Below, in pieces: positions 46,132 through 54,348 of a stretch of 64,000 bases of DNA. The translations under genes and the position numbers were made by a program. Each line of letters starts with the position of its first letter. Positions within the stretch are counted from its first letter, which is position 1. The stretch is taken from assembly GCF_024362785.1 (NCBI RefSeq), contig NZ_CP093301.1, positions 2,914,001-2,978,000 on the forward strand, in the 5' to 3' direction. The notes beneath the pieces are model-generated. The model made no database searches. It was not told where the DNA came from and worked only from the letters and a program-made list of their open reading frames with translations. Source of the DNA: Evansella sp. LMS18 (GTDB lineage: Bacteria; Bacillota; Bacilli; Bacillales; Salisediminibacteriaceae).

Positions 46132-46146
46132 TTGTACGTATATTCA

Positions 46147-46179
46147 GAAATCCCCGACTACTTGGTGGCCGGGGATTTC
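46147..46179. terminator. Hairpin after the TPR gene
   Basis: GAAATCCCCG / CGGGGATTTC stem with a 13-base loop. No long T run follows on the plus strand, so termination is uncertain. Confidence 0.5.
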
Positions 46180-46181
46180 AT

Positions 46182-46206
46182 GTTTGCACAGATGATATGC
46201 GGGTAC
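46182..46206 (+). promoter_or_regulatory. SigB-type promoter of the stress gene
   Basis: GTTTGC (46182-46187), a 13-base spacer and GGGTAC (46201-46206) match the SigB pattern GTTTnn-N13-GGGTAn. It lies 52 bases before the ATG of a general-stress protein, which fits. Confidence 0.7.
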
Positions 46207-46258
46207 AACCATTAGTAAAGGCAGTATCATCATCATAATTTCAAAGGAGGATTTACTA

Positions 46259-46813
46259 ATGGACAAAAAGATTATTGGTGGCGTATTTAAAGAACAAGAG
46301 GAAGCAATCAGAGTAATCGAGCAATTAGAAAAGAGCGGTTTTAAACGTGATGATATTTCCGTCTTTGCAAAAGGCGATGATGCTGACGCAATTGAAGATA
46401 AGACAGATGCAAGTGTAACAGACACAAAAGACGATAATAAAGGAAAAAAATCAGGTAAAGGTGCCGGCATAGGTGCAGGAAGCGGTGTTGTATTAGGCGG
46501 TTTAGCAGGTCTTGGCTTAGTTGCTATTCCTGGTGCAGGCCCGATCATGGCAGCAGGTCCGATTGCTGCAGCAATTGAAGGCGGTGTAATTGGTGCTGGC
46601 GGCGGTGCGATCGTTGGTGCACTGACTGGTGCAGGTATCCCTGAAGAAGACGCAAAAGAATACGAGAAATATATTAATGATGGATACACTGTTGTATTAG
46701 TAGAGGCAGAGGAAGATAAGCATCAGGACGTTTATACAACATTCCGTGACAATAACACAGCAAACACGCATATGTATCCTGGTCCGGACGAAACAGACAA
46801 AGGAAGCGTGTAA
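46259..46813 (+). CDS. General stress protein 17M-like (YflT family)
   Basis: A 184-residue protein with the YflT/general-stress domain (residues 3-60, IIGGVFKEQEEAIRVIEQLE), a glycine/alanine-rich hydrophobic middle (about 75-125) of the type that inserts into membranes, and an acidic tail. The family is SigB-induced in Bacillus. The upstream SigB-type promoter supports that here. AAAGGAGG precedes the ATG. Confidence 0.85.
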   Translation: MDKKIIGGVFKEQEEAIRVIEQLEKSGFKRDDISVFAKGDDADAIEDKTDASVTDTKDDNKGKKSGKGAGIGAGSGVVLGGLAGLGLVAIPGAGPIMAAGPIAAAIEGGVIGAGGGAIVGALTGAGIPEEDAKEYEKYINDGYTVVLVEAEEDKHQDVYTTFRDNNTANTHMYPGPDETDKGSV

Positions 46814-46828
46814 TATAATTGATGATAA

Positions 46829-46862
46829 AAACCCATTCCCGATTGCCGGGAATGGGTTTCTG
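46829..46862 (+). terminator. Terminator of the stress gene
   Basis: AAACCCATTCCCG / CGGGAATGGGTTT perfect 13-bp stem, 5-base loop, then TTCTGTT. Confidence 0.85.
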
Positions 46863-46917
46863 TTAATTTTGGAAGAAAAGTGACTGGTATTCAATTTCGT
46901 ATGCAGCCCTATAATTT

Positions 46918-47012
46918 TGCAAGAAGTAGGTTCATTTTCGCAACAAGGGAGGTAAATATCGCAACAAGCCGGGCGAATATCGCAACAAGGACACCGGATA
47001 ACGCCACAACGC
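46918..47012 (+). repeat. Direct-core array with a 21-bp step
   Basis: CGCAACAAG-like cores at 46918 (TGCAAGAAG), 46939, 46960, 46981 and 47002 (degenerate CGCCACAAC), exactly 21 bp apart. It lies between the convergent stress gene and dehydrogenase gene. Same step as the 32-kb and 59-kb arrays, with a different core. Confidence 0.75.
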
Positions 47013-47040
47013 CTCCTGATCTAATAAGCAGACTCCCTGA

Positions 47041-48000
47041 TTAGTATCCTCTCCTATAATCAATTAAATTAATATGAGGCAGATTTCCTTCCGCATAATT
47101 CTTTAAATTCGGGTTAAAGATCTCCTCCATCAGCCGCTGGTTATAGTATTCGGTCGAGCCGGCTGTATGCGGAGTAACAATCACATTTTCCATCTCCCAT
47201 AAAGGGCTTGTTTCTTCCAATGGTTCCTTTTCAAATACATCAAGGCCTGCCCCGGCGATCTCCTCATCCTGAAGAGCCTTAATTAAATCTTCTTCCACTA
47301 CCAGCTGGCCTCTCCCTATATTTACAAAGAACGCCGATTCCTTCATCAATTTAAATTGTTCTGCCTTGAAAAGCCGATTAGTCTGTTCGGTTAACGGCAG
47401 CGTTACAGCAACATAATCACAGCGGGGGAGAATCTCATTCAGCTTATCCATCGTATACATTTCATCAACATTTTCTTCCTGTTTTTCAGAGTTCCTTATA
47501 CCAATTACAGTCATGTTGAAAGCTTTTGCAATTTTAGCAGTTTCCTTGCCAATTGCACCGACGCCTATAACGCCCAGGGTTTTACCGTGCATTTCCATTC
47601 CCATATTTGCATGATGCCAAAGTTTCTCCTGCTGGTTTCTCACATATGTATGCACTTTCCTTGTCAGCCCCAGCATCAAGGCGAAAATTGTTTCTGAAAT
47701 TGGATAGGCATGCACCCCAGTAGCATTTGTCAGTAAAGTATTTTCATTTTCCAGCTCTCTTAACGGCAGGCTGTTAATTCCCGCACTCCACGTCTGCAGC
47801 CAGCGGAGCTTCCCATCCTTAATTCTGAGGTGTTCGTTCATTTCCTTTTTCCAGCCGGCAATTATTTCGGCGTCATTAATATGAGGGAGCCATATCTCCT
47901 TGTCCTTACCAGTGATTACTTCCCAGCCAGGCGCTGCTTTCTTTGTTTCCTCAATTAATTTTTCACTTATATTGTGAGTGATTATAACTTTTTTTGGCAC
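47041..48000 (-). CDS. D-2-hydroxyacid dehydrogenase
   Basis: A 319-residue NAD-dependent dehydrogenase: Rossmann motif LGVIGVGAIGKETAKIAKAF (about residues 142-161), catalytic Arg in NIGRGQLV, Glu in the following helix and His in TPHTAGSTEYY. Family members reduce 2-oxo acids to D-2-hydroxy acids; the substrate (glyoxylate, pyruvate or other) is open. GTG at 48000 follows GGAGGAAATCATC. Single gene. Confidence 0.88.
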   Translation of the reverse strand: MPKKVIITHNISEKLIEETKKAAPGWEVITGKDKEIWLPHINDAEIIAGWKKEMNEHLRIKDGKLRWLQTWSAGINSLPLRELENENTLLTNATGVHAYPISETIFALMLGLTRKVHTYVRNQQEKLWHHANMGMEMHGKTLGVIGVGAIGKETAKIAKAFNMTVIGIRNSEKQEENVDEMYTMDKLNEILPRCDYVAVTLPLTEQTNRLFKAEQFKLMKESAFFVNIGRGQLVVEEDLIKALQDEEIAGAGLDVFEKEPLEETSPLWEMENVIVTPHTAGSTEYYNQRLMEEIFNPNLKNYAEGNLPHINLIDYRRGY

Positions 48001-48142
48001 GATGATTTCCTCCGTAAATGAAATTACCTCTATTTTATCACAATTTAATTAAATTTGATTTTTCCAATAATTATAGAGAATAATTTCAGAGAATGATATG
48101 ATTTTAACAACGTTCTTTAAGTGAATCAATTTCAATACAAGT

Positions 48143-48382
48143 GCGAACATTATTTTTCGATTGTAGCGTAAGACGGCGGTGACTGTCTCTTCCTCTGCCA
48201 GCTTAGCTCCGTAGAATATCCGTCGAGACAACTCGACGCATTTGCGGTGAAGAAGATGCTCGTTCTTGCGGGAATAGCGCGAGCTGAAAATCCATTTTTG
48301 ACGGCGTTTAGCGGTCAAAAATTAGTTGAAGCCGTGCCCGCAGAACGCCTCCGTCTGAAGCGTAAATCGAACAACAAAGTAA
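48143..48382 (+). repeat. Dispersed palindromic repeat, copy 2 with an internal extra segment
   Basis: About 240 bp. Its ends and GCGCGAGCTGAAAATCCATT / AAAAATTAGTTGAAGCCGTG parts match copy 1 (25576). It carries about 83 extra bases near 48180-48262, including a CGTCGAG / CTCGACG hairpin. The rest of the gap 48001-48476 shows nothing else. Confidence 0.75.
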
Positions 48383-48476
48383 CTCTTTGAGATAATATTC
48401 GTATTAAAGTTATTTTGAATTATGAAAGTGATTCAAGTACATAAATTTCAGATATTAATATAGGGGAGGATATTAT

Positions 48477-49622
48477 ATGAAAAAAATAATAGATGGGATA
48501 AAAAAAGAAGTGCTGGACATTTTCGACCATCTCCATCAAAATCCTGAAGTCAGCTGGAAGGAGACAGAAACAACAAAGTTTCTGGCCCGGTTTCTGGAAG
48601 AAAAAAATGCGGAAGTCCGGCTGTTTAAAGACAGCACAGGAGTGGTCGGAGAAATAGGCGAAGGGTCGCCCGTTGTAGCGGTAAGAGCGGATATTGATGC
48701 TCTCTGGCAGGAGGTTGATGGGACCTTCCAGGCGAATCATTCCTGCGGGCACGACGCTCATATGGCAATAGCAGCCGGTGTGCTGTCAGCTTTACTGAAG
48801 GTTGAAGACCGCCCTGAAGGAACAGTGCGTTTTATTTTTCAGCCAGCGGAAGAGAAAGGGACAGGAGCGTTAAAAATGGTGGAAGAAGGAGTCGTTGATG
48901 ACGTGGATTATCTTTACGGCGTACATCTTCGTCCCGAGAACGAGCTTCCTGAAGGACTGGCGGCGCCTGCTATACTTCACGGGGCCGCAAAATTTATGCT
49001 TGGTAAAATAAAGGGTGAGGATGCTCACGGCGCACGTCCTCATATGGGCAGTAATGCCATCGAAACAGGAGCCAGTCTAGTAAACATGCTCAATGGGATT
49101 CACCTTAATCCGATGGACTCTTATTCCGCTAAAATGACCTCCTTCCATGCAGGGGGAGAAAGCGCCAATATCATCCCAGGTTCTGCCTCTTTCAGTATTG
49201 ATCTGCGAGCCCAGAAAAATGAGACAATGGAAATGCTCGTGGAAAAAATCCATGCTGCCACAGAAAATCTGGCAAACTATTACGGAACAGATATTACTCT
49301 GGAGACAGGGGCGAATATTGCTGCAGCAGAATCGAACGAAGAAGCGATTGCCTTTATGAGTAAAGGCATTACTTCAGTACTTGGGGAAGATAATCTCCAG
49401 CCTCCAATTGTTACAACCGGAGGAGATGATTTTCATTTCTATACGATAAAACGTCCTCACCTGAAGGCGACGATGCTGGGTTTAGGCTGCGGACTTTCTC
49501 CTGGCCTGCACCACCCTGCGATGACTTTTAACAGAGATGCGCTTTTTGATGGAATACATATCATAACGGAAACTGTTATCAAGACTTTAGAGGAGGGGAA
49601 GGTGTCCTTAAAAAATGAATGA
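48477..49622 (+). CDS. M20D family amidohydrolase (AmhX-like)
   Basis: A 381-residue zinc hydrolase of the M20D (N-acyl-amino-acid amidohydrolase) family: NPEVSWKE, metal ligands in SCGHDAHM and HLRPE, the catalytic Glu in FQPAEEKGTGA, and the terminal GLHHPAM. Such enzymes release N-acyl groups or free amino acids from amides. Its 3' end overlaps the GNAT gene by 8 bases. AGGGGAGG precedes the ATG. Confidence 0.85.
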   Translation: MKKIIDGIKKEVLDIFDHLHQNPEVSWKETETTKFLARFLEEKNAEVRLFKDSTGVVGEIGEGSPVVAVRADIDALWQEVDGTFQANHSCGHDAHMAIAAGVLSALLKVEDRPEGTVRFIFQPAEEKGTGALKMVEEGVVDDVDYLYGVHLRPENELPEGLAAPAILHGAAKFMLGKIKGEDAHGARPHMGSNAIETGASLVNMLNGIHLNPMDSYSAKMTSFHAGGESANIIPGSASFSIDLRAQKNETMEMLVEKIHAATENLANYYGTDITLETGANIAAAESNEEAIAFMSKGITSVLGEDNLQPPIVTTGGDDFHFYTIKRPHLKATMLGLGCGLSPGLHHPAMTFNRDALFDGIHIITETVIKTLEEGKVSLKNE

Positions 49623-50469
49623 GGGGCTGATTATCCGCGAGCTGATGGAAGTAGAAGAAATGATTCATGTGCAGGGCCTTGAGGAACTCGTCTGGGGAAT
49701 GGACCCGGTTCCTTACCATCAGACCTTTACGGCGGTGAAAAATGGAGGAATAATGCTGGGTGCTTTTAAAAACAATACTCTGGCTGGGTTTTTATACAGC
49801 TTTCCGGGATTTCACGAGGAGAAAGGCACTTATCTTTATTCCCATATGCTAGGCATCCATCCGGAACACCGCAGGGCCGGTCTTGGGGAAAAATTAAAAC
49901 GGCATCAGAGGGAGCTTGCCTTGAAGAAAGGCTACAGGCTCATCACATGGACATTCGATCCCCTCGAGAGTGTCAATGCGTATCTTAATTTAACGAAACT
50001 GAGAGCTATAGGCGCACAGTACATGGAAAACTATTACGGAAATCTGGACGACTCCTTAAACAGAGGACTGCCAAGTGACCGTTTCCTGGCAGAATGGCAT
50101 ATTGACAGTCCGCATGCCGAAAGCGTGGTTGCAGCTAAAGCAGATACGGCTGAAGGCTGTCTGCTCCTGGATACGAAAATTAACAGTGCTGGCTTCGCTG
50201 TTCCTGTGGAAACATCAGTCGCTGAGGAGGGGGATGCAGCTGCCTGTTATTTGGCGGCAATTCCCAATAATTTCCAGGTGATAAAAAAAGAAGACTCTTC
50301 TCTTGCTGCAGAGTGGCGTATGAGAACAAGGAAGATAATATCTTCTCTCATCTCATCCGGCTATGTGGCTGAAAGTGTGATGAAAGAAAAACAGCATAAC
50401 AGATGTCTGTATGTGTTCAAAAAAAAGCGAGCAATTAAACTTCACCGGTGGCGGAGGGTGAAATCTTAG
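49615..50469 (+). CDS. GNAT family acetyltransferase
   Basis: A 284-residue protein with the GNAT acetyl-CoA motif YSHMLGIHPEHRRAGLGEKLKR (about residues 79-98) and a long C-terminal half not typical of small GNATs. It belongs to the larger predicted acetyltransferase group related to COG3375. The start overlaps the end of the M20D gene, so acetylation and deacylation are probably co-expressed. AGGGGAAGG is upstream. Confidence 0.8.
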   Translation: MNEGLIIRELMEVEEMIHVQGLEELVWGMDPVPYHQTFTAVKNGGIMLGAFKNNTLAGFLYSFPGFHEEKGTYLYSHMLGIHPEHRRAGLGEKLKRHQRELALKKGYRLITWTFDPLESVNAYLNLTKLRAIGAQYMENYYGNLDDSLNRGLPSDRFLAEWHIDSPHAESVVAAKADTAEGCLLLDTKINSAGFAVPVETSVAEEGDAAACYLAAIPNNFQVIKKEDSSLAAEWRMRTRKIISSLISSGYVAESVMKEKQHNRCLYVFKKKRAIKLHRWRRVKS

Positions 50470-50533
50470 ATTCGTTACGCTGCCTATTTTGGAAGAAACC
50501 AGAAAAACTTTAAACAGGAGGCTTTTGCTGTAA

Positions 50534-51799
50534 ATGAGTAATAAAACAAAAAACGAAACAATCAATCCTGAAACGATTAAAGGAATATATGAAACACTAA
50601 TGTCCCATTCAGCAGTACAGGAAGCGCTTAGTTTCTTAAAGGATGAGGATGATAATACATTAAGAGACCAAATCGAACTGACGGAAATACCTGCTCCCAC
50701 ATTCCAGGAGACTGAGCGTGGGAAGTACTTTGAAGGAAGGTTGCATAACCTTGGACTTGAAAATGTACATACGGATGAAGCCGGTAATGTGTTTGGGACA
50801 CTGCCTGGAACAGGGAACGGACCTATATTAGTAGTTTCAGCACATCTTGACACGGTTTTTCCGGCGGGTACGGATATTAAGGTGAAAAAAGAAGACGGAA
50901 AAATATACGCACCGGGAATTGCTGATGACGGCAGGGGACTGGCTGTTGTGCTTACTTTAGCGAAGGTTTTTAAAGAGCATGACATCAAACTTGAGGGCGA
51001 CATTATTTTTACAGCCACTGTCGGTGAAGAAGGTTTAGGAGATTTATATGGTGTAAAACAAATTTTTAATAGCAGAAATGATATTGATGGTTTTATCTCC
51101 GTCGAGCCTGGTTCCCCTTCCCGGCTGATTTATCTCGCGACGGGCAGCAAGCGGTACAGTATTACATATAAAGGTCCTGGCGGCCATAGCTATGGGAACT
51201 TCGGAGTTCCAAGCGCACTTCATGCCCTGGGAAGAGCTATAGGGAATATTTCGGAGATGGAGACCCCGGAAGATCCAAAAACCACATTTAATGTAGGCAC
51301 AGCAGCCGGCGGTACATCAGTAAACACAATCGCAGCAGAAGCCAATATGGTTATAGATATGAGATCCACGGACCCGGAGGAGTTGAATCTTCTTGAACAA
51401 AAAGTCCTTAATATAGTTAAAGAAGCAGCCACCTCAGAAAACAAACGCTGGAACTCAGATGGAATTACAGTTGATATAAAGAAGGTGGGGGACAGGCCTG
51501 CAGGGGCGCAGCCTGATTCTTCGGCAATAGTGCAGGCGTCATATACAGCGGCAAAGTCGTTAGGGTTAAAACCTGAATTGGGTGCGCCGGTGAGCACTGA
51601 CTCAAATGTGCCTATCAGCCTCGGTATTCCAGCTGTCACATTAGGGGGTGGGGGCACGTTCAGCGGTGCTCATACATTAAATGAATGCTTTGATCCGACA
51701 AATGCTTTTTTCGGACCCCAGCAGATTTTTCTGACTGTATTAGGTCTGGCCGGTGTTGCAAAGATTACTGAGCCGCTCCTGGAAAAAAGGGATAAGTAG
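50534..51799 (+). CDS. M20 family metallopeptidase (peptidase T-like)
   Basis: A 421-residue metallopeptidase with metal ligands in VVSAHLDTVFP, GIADDGRGLAV, TVGEEGLGDL, SVEPGS and the C-terminal GGTFSGAHTLNEC, plus the dimerisation domain (TGSKRYSITYKGPGGHSYGN). The most similar known function is tripeptidase/aminopeptidase activity. AGGAGG lies 13 bases before the ATG, a long gap, so an alternative start should be considered. Third gene of the local hydrolase cluster. Confidence 0.85.
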   Translation: MSNKTKNETINPETIKGIYETLMSHSAVQEALSFLKDEDDNTLRDQIELTEIPAPTFQETERGKYFEGRLHNLGLENVHTDEAGNVFGTLPGTGNGPILVVSAHLDTVFPAGTDIKVKKEDGKIYAPGIADDGRGLAVVLTLAKVFKEHDIKLEGDIIFTATVGEEGLGDLYGVKQIFNSRNDIDGFISVEPGSPSRLIYLATGSKRYSITYKGPGGHSYGNFGVPSALHALGRAIGNISEMETPEDPKTTFNVGTAAGGTSVNTIAAEANMVIDMRSTDPEELNLLEQKVLNIVKEAATSENKRWNSDGITVDIKKVGDRPAGAQPDSSAIVQASYTAAKSLGLKPELGAPVSTDSNVPISLGIPAVTLGGGGTFSGAHTLNECFDPTNAFFGPQQIFLTVLGLAGVAKITEPLLEKRDK

Positions 51800-51820
51800 T
51801 AACAGGGATTGCGTTCTTGG

Positions 51821-52440
51821 ACAGAGGAGCCCCGTTTTTAATTGGGGCAAATCTGGTTGCGGGAGGTTGAATTTGTCTTGTAAAAGTAATTTGCGGGACA
51901 AATCTTCCTGTTTGAGGTCAAAGTTTGTCCAGTATTACTGGTTGTATTATGAAGTTAATCAATATACTGGAATTATTCGGGACAAATCTCGTCATAGAAG
52001 GTTAAATTTGTCCAGCAAAGTAAATCTGCGGGACAAATCTTCCTGCTTGAGGTCAAATTTGTCCAGAAAAACCGAATTGCTGGACAAATTTCGGTGGAGA
52101 AACAAGGATTTGTCCAGTATAACTGGTTATATTTTCAAGTAAATCAATATGCTGGAATTATTCGGGACAAATCTCGTCATAGAAGGTTAAATTTGTCCCG
52201 TAAAGTAAATTTGCGGGACAAATTTTCCTGCTTGAGGTCAAATTTGTCCAGAAAAACCGATTTACTGGACAAATTTCGTTGGAGAAACAAGGATTTGTCC
52301 AGTGTAACTGGTTGTATTTTGAATTTAATCAATATACTGGGTTTATTCGGGACAAATCTCGTCATAGAAGGTTAAATTTGTCCAGCAAAGTAAATTTGCG
52401 GGACAAATCTTCCTGCTTGAGGTCAAGTTTGTCCAGAATC
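51821..52440 (+). repeat. Alternating-core array, 185-bp unit, about three copies
   Basis: The GACAAAT / ATTTGTC cores alternate at 51981(+), 52006(-), 52032(+), 52057(-), 52083(+), 52108(-), then a 58-bp gap and the same set from 52166 (52191, 52217, 52242, 52268, 52293) and from 52351 (52376, 52402, 52427). Partial cores run back to about 51847, just after the M20 stop at 51799. The unit is exactly 185 bp with internal steps 25, 26, 25, 26, 25 then 58, the same numbers as the 7.5-kb array. Confidence 0.92.
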
Positions 52441-52799
52441 CCTACCACCATTCCCTAGTCCCCTAAATACTCTTCCGCTCCTGCCAGCAACCTGACTACA
52501 GAGATGGTCCCCGGCCCTTTGGCGGCACACCCTCATGCGATCACACTTCCCCAGCCCTATAGCGGCCACCTCCCCCTGTCAAATCAACAAATTAAGTAAC
52601 CTGCGATCCCACCCACCTTTACATCCCGCTCATCAGGATAACCACCACCCAAAACCTTGCCTATCCCACTGTCCCCTGTACTAATTCAGCAAACTAAATA
52701 AACACTGTGAAAACAGTGAAAACCCTTGACTTATTGCCCGTATTCTATTAATCTTGTAAGTGAAATTTGAACATTTTGTGAACATTACATACTTAATTT
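52441..52799 (+). other. Gene-free G-poor stretch before the formate-operon leader
   Basis: No convincing ORF. From 52441 to about 52690 the plus strand is visibly C-rich and G-poor. TTGACT at 52726-52731 with a TAATCT 17 bases later could be a promoter. TTTGAACATTTTGTGAACATT near 52767-52787 contains two GAACATT direct repeats 11 bases apart, a possible operator. Confidence 0.4.
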
Positions 52800-52961
52800 C
52801 GTTTGACCGGAGACAGCGTTCCTGTTATCAGTTAAACGATCCTTTGTGAAAACGCTTTAAGTAAGATTGTGGTCAGATGATAGCGTCCCTGTGGATCAGC
52901 CACCGTCACTTTTTTCTGCAGCCAGATTTCCGGCTCTGCGGATGATTTGTGACGGTTTTTT
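52800..52961 (+). promoter_or_regulatory. Structured leader with a duplicated motif and terminator, upstream of the formate operon
   Basis: A CGTTTGAC/GTTAAACG stem (52800-52807, 52831-52838) encloses GACAGCGTTCCTGTTATCAG (52812-52831). A second hairpin, GTGGT (52869-52873) / GCCAC (52899-52903) with TGAT/ATCA inside, encloses GATAGCGTCCCTGT and ATCAG (52879-52899). AACGCT (52851-52856) could pair with either AGCGTT. A terminator follows: CCGTCAC (52903-52909) / GTGACGG (52949-52955) then six T. It ends 35 bases before the OFA transporter ATG. No known riboswitch class is recognised. Confidence 0.55.
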
Positions 52962-52995
52962 GTGTTCACCGGGATAGGAAGCAGGAGGAGAAAGA

Positions 52996-54291
52996 ATGAA
53001 TCAGCAGCAGAAAATCAAAAACAGGTGGTTAATCGCATTATCAGCAGTAGGAATTCATATTTCAATTGGTGCGGTGTACGCGTGGAGTAACTTTACGAAC
53101 CCGCTTATGCAGCAGTTTGGCTGGTCTTCCAGCCAGGTACAGCTTACATTTAGTATTGCCATATTATTTCTTGGTCTTTCAGCAGCTTTTATGGGTCACT
53201 TCGTAGAGAAGTACGGGCCCCGTAAAGCCGGTCTTGTAGCATCGTTTTGTTTTGGTATTGGCATGTTTACCTCAGGGGTTGCGGTTAATTTAGGTTCACT
53301 GCCGTTACTATACTTAACCTTTGGTGTTCTTGGAGGTATTGGTTTAGGGGTAGGATACATCGCTCCAGTATCAACACTTGTAAAATGGTTCCCTGACAGA
53401 AGGGGACTTGCTACAGGGCTTGCAATCATGGGTTTTGGTTTCGCAGCAGCGGTGAGCAGCCCAATCATGGACTCATTAATTAATTCAGTTGGAATTGCAA
53501 ATACATTTTTCATCTTAGGTGCAGCTTATTTTGTAGTAATGACCCTCTCGTCACTTTATCTGGAAAGACCGCCTGAAGGGTGGATGCCTGATGGTTATCA
53601 GGAAAAAGTTAACTCAGGAACAGTGAAAGTTAAAAAGGACCTTGCACAGCTTACGGCCAGTGAAGCAGTGAAGACGCCAAGATTCTACTATTTATGGATT
53701 ATGTTGTTCATCAACGTAACTTGTGGTATCGCGATTCTTTCCGCAACAAGCCCGATGGCACAGGAAAGCATTGGCCTCACTGCCACGCAGGCAGCAGCAC
53801 TCGTAGGTATTTTAGGTATCTTTAACGGCCTGGGAAGACTAGGCTGGGCAACAGTTTCCGATTACATCGGACGTCCGAATACGTATACAGCATTCTTTGC
53901 AATTCAGTTAGTACTTTTTGCAATCCTGCCGTTTACAACAGCGGCGCTGCCGTTCCAGATCATGCTCATAGTAATCTATACATGCTATGGCGGGGGATTT
54001 GCAGCCATTCCGGCATACATCGGAGATATGTTTGGAACGAAACAGCTTGGCGCGATTCATGGTTATATTTTAACAGCATGGGCAGCAGCTGGTCTTGCAG
54101 GCCCGTTGTTCGCAGCATGGATGTATGATACTACAGGAAGCTACTCAAACAGTCTCATGTTTTTCTCAGGTTTATTCTTTGTAGCACTGATTATTTCTCT
54201 CGTAATACGTTTGGATATCCGTAAACTCGAGAAAGCTAATAAGGAAAGAGAACTGGCAGAACATCACCAGTATGGGACGGAAGCAAGGTAA
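52996..54291 (+). CDS. OFA family MFS transporter (oxalate/formate antiporter-like)
   Basis: A 431-residue transporter with 12 hydrophobic segments and OFA-family stretches: GAVYAWSNFTNPLMQQFGWS near the N-terminus, GIGLGVGYIAPVSTLVKWFPDRRGLATG and GRLGWATVSDYIGR. OFA members exchange oxalate, formate or other small carboxylates. Directly before a formate-type oxidoreductase, formate or a related acid is a likely cargo (inference). GGAGGAG precedes the ATG. Confidence 0.88.
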   Translation: MNQQQKIKNRWLIALSAVGIHISIGAVYAWSNFTNPLMQQFGWSSSQVQLTFSIAILFLGLSAAFMGHFVEKYGPRKAGLVASFCFGIGMFTSGVAVNLGSLPLLYLTFGVLGGIGLGVGYIAPVSTLVKWFPDRRGLATGLAIMGFGFAAAVSSPIMDSLINSVGIANTFFILGAAYFVVMTLSSLYLERPPEGWMPDGYQEKVNSGTVKVKKDLAQLTASEAVKTPRFYYLWIMLFINVTCGIAILSATSPMAQESIGLTATQAAALVGILGIFNGLGRLGWATVSDYIGRPNTYTAFFAIQLVLFAILPFTTAALPFQIMLIVIYTCYGGGFAAIPAYIGDMFGTKQLGAIHGYILTAWAAAGLAGPLFAAWMYDTTGSYSNSLMFFSGLFFVALIISLVIRLDIRKLEKANKERELAEHHQYGTEAR

Positions 54292-54348
54292 CAGATTCAC
54301 TGTAACCCTTGAATAGCTTTAAATTTAACGAAAAGAAGGTCAAATACA

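Noticed and set aside
48049-48318. Minus-strand ORF of 89 codons in the repeat at 48 kb
   Set aside because: It reads the dispersed repeat; the same frame exists in the 25-kb copy (25406-25666) for the same reason.
51753-52375. Two ORFs inside the 185-bp array (51753-52142 and 52094-52375)
   Set aside because: Their peptides only mirror the DNA repeat (DKSSCLRSNLSRK-type text), have no ribosome site and overlap in two frames.
52800-52961. Known Moco, T-box or SAM-type riboswitch
   Set aside because: No T-box core, no SAM or Moco consensus parts recognised; kept as an unclassified leader.
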